The notes under the pieces: generated by a model
Told to the model about the DNA's origin: nothing
The model's database searches: none
What the model saw: the letters and a program-made list of their open reading frames with translations, nothing else
Assembly (NCBI RefSeq): GCF_000182925.2
Contig: NC_026507.1
Coordinates: 4,154,001 to 4,218,000 of the forward strand
DNA length: 64,000 nt
Direction of reading: 5' to 3'
Source of the DNA: Neurospora crassa OR74A
Taxonomy: Eukaryota > Ascomycota > Sordariomycetes > Sordariales > Sordariaceae
Shown here: one piece after another, positions 60,047-64,000 of the stretch
How the letters are laid out: every line of letters starts with the position of its first letter
Position numbering within the stretch: position 1 is the stretch's first letter
Position numbers and translations under genes: made by a program

Positions 60047-61289
60047 AGGAAAGGTAATGAAAAGAAAATAGCGTACCTTTGGTCTAGCAAGTATTTATAC
60101 TAATTAGACGGAATATTTCGTATAAATTTAAGGTTAAGGTATTAGTAAATATTTAAATTAAAGTAACGTTATATTTTAAGTAAATAAGGGGGCGGATGTT
60201 ATTAAAGGATAGGAAAGGAGTAGTTAATTAGAAGTTAATTATAGTTATAAAGTAAAAGAAAGGAGAGGATAGAGTAAAAAGAAAGAAAATAGAGAGGGGA
60301 AGCGAATATATTAATTAGGCTTATAAAGGAAATAGGGGTTAGTACGTAGGTATATAGTAGAAATACGTACGTCCGTAGTAGGGGCCGGTTTAGGCGAAGG
60401 GGTAGCCGAAGTAATTATAAAGCTAAGGGAGGAGGTAGTAAATATAATTATAAAAGTAAGAATAGGAGGAAGAAGAGAGGAAAGGCGAAGAGGGTAGGCG
60501 GAAGGGGCATTATATAAATAAAGGAGGAAGTCCTTATATAAATATAAATTGAAGTAAGCGAATATAATTCTAAATAAATAAATATAAATTAACGTAGGGT
60601 AAAAAGAGTATTAAATAATTATATAGGTAATAGGAAGGGGTAAATAGAAGGATAAAACGAAAGTAATAGTTAAAAGGGGAAGGATAGGACGAATAGGTAA
60701 TAGTAGCGGCTATAAAAAAGTAAGAGAGAAAAATAGAAAACGGGAAAGTACGTAATTCGAATTATAGTAGGGAGAGCGGAGGTAATAATTAAAAATTGTA
60801 CCGGCGGAACAAAAAGAGCAATACGAAGAATAAAACGAAGGTAATAGAAAAGTAATTAAAAAGGAGTAATATAGGTAAGGGAGGTTTATAGAAGAAGTAG
60901 TATATAGAATTATAAGAGGCGAAGGAAGGAAATAAAGGTCCCGAAGATAGAATTTATAGGGAGGGGGATTATATTTAAAATTCGTAGTAAGTCGTAGTAA
61001 GTACGAATAATAGAGAATAGCTTATAAAAAGAGCCTTGGGATTTAATTACGTAAGTATTACGTAATAGGTATAGATAATAGAGGGTACCCTACGAAAGTA
61101 TTAAGCCGTATTACGAATATAGATAATAGAGAATGTTTAGTAAGAAGAATTATAAGGTATAATTATATTAATATTTTAAAGTATTTATTAATACTCTTAT
61201 ATTCAGTATAGCACTCTTCGTTAGGTAAAATAATATTTACTACTTTATACGCCTATAGAACGATAATTTTAATAATAGTCGGGAACCCA

Positions 61290-61795
61290 ATTAATTTTTT
61301 AAATTTAATACCAGTTTCGTATCCGTATTAGAATTTATAAGAATAGATATTATAATACCGATATTCTAGTAGGCGGCTTCGTATCCGTATTTAGAGCTTA
61401 TAAGAATAGATATTATAATATTAATATCCTAGCGGACGGAACGCTAGTACTTTAAATTTAATACTAGTTTTATATCCGCGCTAGAATTTAAAAGAATAGA
61501 TATTATAATACCGATATTCTAGCGGGCAGCTTCGTATCTATATTTAAAACTTATAAGAATAAATATTATAATATTAATATTCTAGCGGGCGGCTCGCTAT
61601 ATTTAGAATTTATAAGAATAAATATTACGCTACTAATATTTTAACGGGCGGTTCGCTATATTTAGAATTTATAAGAATAGATATTATACTACCGATATTC
61701 TAACGGGCGGCTTCGTATCTATAGTTAAAATTTATAAGAATAAATATTATAATATTAATATTCTAGTAGGCGGCTCGCTGGTAGCGAAGTAGTTA
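61290..61795. repeat. Seven to eight tandem ~55-75-bp units in the LTR fossil
   Basis: Each unit carries a variant of TATAAGAATAGATATTATAA, then a CCGATATTCTAGCGGGCGGC-type end. Spacing varies between about 55 and 75 bp. The array lies 200 bp upstream of the 3' LTR. Confidence 0.85.
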
Positions 61796-61992
61796 TAATA
61801 TCCGGGATGTAGCGTTGGCGGCTATTATAAGTAACAATTCGCCTAAATTAAAGGATAAAAATATCGTACTTTCGCCGGTAATATAGTCTAATAATACTAT
61901 AATAGTACAATACCTACGCCCTCTACTATTTAACCAGAATCTACTACGAATTGTAAAAGTTCCGAGGATAGAACCTATAAGGGGGGGGGTCG

Positions 61993-62332
61993 TATTAGGA
62001 AGCTAAAAGTTCGTATACTAAAGTACCTTAATAGCTACTACTCCCCTTTGTTAACCGATGCGTAGGATTATTAATAATAACGTTTATATCGAATTAGATT
62101 CGTAGGAAGGATAATCCAATACTGTATTGAGGCGCTAGATTAGTATAAGGCTCTATAATACTCGTTAGCGGATAAATAGAGTTTATATAGGTATAAAAGA
62201 GGTTTAACGGAATGTAGTTTATTATAGTCGGTAGCTATTAATATATCTTTGGATTGACCCCTAACTTGCCGTCCCCTACGTGTGGCTACGACCGTAGTCA
62301 CCTCAGCCTACCTTTCGCCTACGTTCCTGACA
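61993..62332 (+). repeat. 3' LTR (340 bp)
   Basis: Ends CCTGACA next to the target duplication AGACG. The last ~90 bp keep normal composition, while the matching part of the 5' LTR is AT-shifted, so mutation pressure fell off toward the outer edge. Confidence 0.88.
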
Positions 62333-62387
62333 AGACGGCCCCTACACAGTCGGATTGGAATCGAATACAGTCGGATTATCCGGGTCG
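62333..62387 (-). repeat. Right terminal inverted repeat of the MULE (outer 55 bp)
   Basis: This is the outer part of the right inverted repeat; the remaining 11 bp and weaker inner homology lie at 52,872-52,882 and leftward, on the other side of the LTR element. The first five bases (AGACG) are the LTR element's target duplication. Confidence 0.88.
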
Positions 62388-62396
62388 GCCTGGAAA

Positions 62397-63059
62397 ACGA
62401 CGACTCGGAACCTTCCACTTCCAACGAGGACAGTCGGTTGGCTTGGCTGTAAGCGAGGGACTCCACCCCATGCATCTTGAACAAATTGTTGAGAGGGAAG
62501 GCTCAGGGCAAGGTACAAGGCAACCTCCCTTATCTCATTCATCCCGCTCCATCAGCTCATGCTACCTAACCATAGGTGTTTCCGGGAAGCCATCATTATC
62601 TCCCATCGTGCTTGACCCGAACCTCCAATCAACATGTCAAATCCCGAATATGTTCTTCACGCCGAACAAATGTCAGGTCTGCCTACCTCTACCAAGTAAA
62701 GGCATCACTCGTTCCTCCAGTTTCTGTTTTGGTGATTCAGAGACATCCACGGAAATTGTACACAATCACAGTAAGCATTAAAGTGGGTCTATCTGTCTAA
62801 CCATTCAGGTTTCGAAGGAAAGAGGAAAGAGCAACGTATTGGGTACCTAGGTAGACCATAGGAAAGAACTATTAAGAGAGGGGGGCCATGGGGCACATCC
62901 TGCCAGAGAACATGGGGTGGAGACTTGAAAGAAGCGAACCCCAACCGTGGTATCATCCATTACCAAACAGGAACAAAAAGAAAAAGAAGAAAAAGGAAAG
63001 ACGAGAAAGAAGCCAAACCCACATGAAAGAAAAGAATCACCAGTTCAGTGACAGGACTC
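62397..63059. other. Intergenic between the transposon and the flotillin gene
   Basis: 660 bp of normal composition with a TAGAGGTA octamer (reverse complement) at 62684 and an A/G-rich tract at 62,970-63,010. It is the 3' flank of the flotillin gene. No other gene is seen. Confidence 0.5.
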
Positions 63060-64000
63060 CTACTCCTTCTGTCCGTTGGATGCCTGTCCCCGTCTCTCCA
63101 CCTCCGACATCTGTCCAGCCATCCGTCCAAACTGCCACTCTGGCAGCGTGATGCCCGTCTGCTCATTGATGGTTGTCATCAACGGCGGCAGCATCTGGTA
63201 GATGTTCCTCATAGTCGCCATGCTGCTCTGCTGCTCGCCAGCACCACCCGAAGAGCCCGCTTCGGCGCCCGTGTTCCAGACGCTGATCTTGGGCTGCAAT
63301 CCCCTGATAGCCTCAGCATTCGCCTTGGCCAGCTCGACATACGTGCCCTTCTCGATCATCATGTACTGCAGCAGGCCCTGAGGACCGCCAAACGCGTGGC
63401 TCATCTTGGCGTACGCCTCCGCCATGGCGCTCATACCCTCCGCCGCCCTCAGCTTCTGCTGGAGTTCCGCATCCGCCAGCCTGATGGCCGCGTACGCCTG
63501 CGCGTCGGCACCTGCCTTGGTCTCATACACGTCCGCCTCGGTGTGCTGCTTGGCCTTTTCATAGTTGGCCTGCGCCTCCTTCTCGATCTCGTACGCTTTG
63601 GCGTCGGCCGCTTGCTGCTTGGCTTCACGCGCGATGCTCGCCTTAACCACGTCCGTGGCACGGAGACGCTCCATCTCGGCCGCGGCGCGCTTGATCTGCA
63701 CCTCGCGCTTGAGGGTCTCATCCTCCGCCTCGGTATTGCGCGCGGCTTGGATCCCCGCAATTTGCACGTCCCTGTCGAGCTCGACTTGCCGTGTCTTGAG
63801 GAGGGCCTCGGCTGTCGCCTTCTCAATGTCCCGCTCCGTCTTTTGGACCTGCGTCTCGGCTTGGATCTTGGCCAGCTCGCGGTCCTGCTCTCCCTGGATC
63901 TTGGCAACCTCCCGCGCTTCTTCACCCTTGCGCTTCTGCGTGCCCACGTTACCGCGAAGCTGGGCCTCGGCGACGTCAATCCGGGCTTGGTTGGTTGCAC
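63060..64000 (-). CDS. Flotillin-like protein, C-terminal part
   Basis: An open minus-strand frame runs from the right edge to a TAG at 63062-63060, about 312 residues; the N-terminal SPFH domain lies outside. The visible part opens ATNQARIDVAEAQLRGN and continues with the long Ala/Glu/Lys coiled coil of flotillins (EREVAKIQGEQDRELAKIQAETQ-like heptads, EKEAQANYEKAKQHTEADVYETKAGADAQAYAAIRLADAELQQKLRAAEGM). It ends in a flotillin tail (AFGGPQGLLQYMMIEKGTYVELAKANAEAIRGLQPKISVWNTG). Flotillins form oligomeric scaffolds at the inner face of plasma-membrane microdomains. No intron is seen in this part. Confidence 0.92.
   Translation of the reverse strand, partial: ATNQARIDVAEAQLRGNVGTQKRKGEEAREVAKIQGEQDRELAKIQAETQVQKTERDIEKATAEALLKTRQVELDRDVQIAGIQAARNTEAEDETLKREVQIKRAAAEMERLRATDVVKASIAREAKQQAADAKAYEIEKEAQANYEKAKQHTEADVYETKAGADAQAYAAIRLADAELQQKLRAAEGMSAMAEAYAKMSHAFGGPQGLLQYMMIEKGTYVELAKANAEAIRGLQPKISVWNTGAEAGSSGGAGEQQSSMATMRNIYQMLPPLMTTINEQTGITLPEWQFGRMAGQMSEVERRGQASNGQKE

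Larger units (their letters stand above)
52888..62332 (+). mobile_element. Ty3/gypsy-type LTR retrotransposon fossil, full length, RIP-saturated
   Basis: A 9,445-bp element bounded by two 340-bp LTRs and flanked by a 5-bp target duplication AGACG (52883-52887 and 62333-62337). It lies inside the right inverted repeat of the MULE, so it is the younger of the two. A G-rich polypurine tract (61,981-61,989) sits next to the 3' LTR. Legible parts on the plus strand come in the Ty3/gypsy order: gag-like (about 53,800-55,100), reverse transcriptase, RNase H, then integrase (to about 58,300). A 3.6-kb noncoding part with repeats follows. It is structurally whole but its genes are broken at very many places (well over fifty). 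Age cannot be read from LTR divergence because RIP dominates the differences. Confidence 0.88.
49562..62387 (-). mobile_element. Mutator-like DNA transposon (MULE), RIP-mutated, split by an LTR element
   Basis: The ends are inverted repeats beginning CGACCCGGATAATCCGACTG. The left copy 49562-49627 matches the right copy at 62 of 66 bases (all four differences transitions), once the inserted LTR element is set aside (right copy = 62387-62333 plus 52882-52872). Weaker similarity continues inward to about 49,690. Nine-base direct duplications GCCTGGAAA flank it (49553-49561 and 62388-62396), the size made by Mutator transposases. Without the LTR element it is about 3,376 bp. Decayed transposase sequence is legible on the minus strand (see 51,200-52,050). 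The body is saturated with RIP-type change, while the outer ~100 bp are nearly normal in composition. Confidence 0.88.

Noticed and set aside
49700-62240. Search for live genes, CRISPR arrays or an AT-rich centromere core
   Set aside because: The AT-richness is explained by RIP of two identified transposons, and the repeats inside lack the spacing of CRISPR arrays. The window is eukaryotic.

Overview
The window reads as a nuclear chromosome segment of a filamentous ascomycete, most likely Neurospora or a close relative (Sordariaceae). Genes carry short spliceosomal introns (about 48-280 nt) with GTRNGT donors and CTRAC branch sites. Third codon positions favour C. Intergenic DNA holds TAGGTA-type microsatellites. 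One 12.8-kb block is converted to AT-rich DNA that is visibly poor in CpA/TpG and rich in TpA, as left by repeat-induced point mutation (RIP). I could run no similarity search, so names rest on family motifs read from my own conceptual splicing.

Layout. Positions 1-440 hold the 5' end of a SYLF/Ysc84-like gene. Positions 1.6-18.9 kb are a metabolic stretch: a secreted GH5 glycosidase, two NtaA/SnaA-type FMN monooxygenases, a Liz1/Fen2-type permease, a Baeyer-Villiger-type flavoprotein monooxygenase, an UNC93-like membrane protein and an enoyl-reductase-like dehydrogenase. Positions 19-45 kb are a housekeeping block: eIF3e, mitochondrial ribosomal protein mL49, the SWI/SNF subunit SWI1, an EVE-domain protein, UTP6 and CWH43. 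This block is bracketed by two paralogous SesB-like serine hydrolases, a fold known as the N-terminal effector of fungal NLR proteins. Positions 46.5-48.0 kb hold a FucP-type sugar transporter, and the window ends inside a flotillin gene (63.06 kb to the edge).

Positions 49,562-62,387 are a nested transposon fossil. A Mutator-like DNA transposon (MULE) of about 3.4 kb has 9-bp target duplications and 66-bp-plus inverted repeats. A 9.4-kb Ty3/gypsy-type LTR retrotransposon (340-bp LTRs, 5-bp target duplication AGACG) sits inside its right inverted repeat. Both are saturated with RIP-type changes.

The main oddities are these. One NtaA-like paralog has a frameshift exactly at the splice junction that its sister gene still uses. 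The UNC93-like gene needs a GC-AG intron. The Liz1-like transporter has a strong splice donor over its apparent stop codon and a believable extra exon beyond it. The octamer TAGAGGTA is strikingly repeated, almost only in intergenic DNA. There is a 51-bp near-perfect palindrome at 45.9 kb and a 5.3-kb gene-poor stretch upstream of SWI1.
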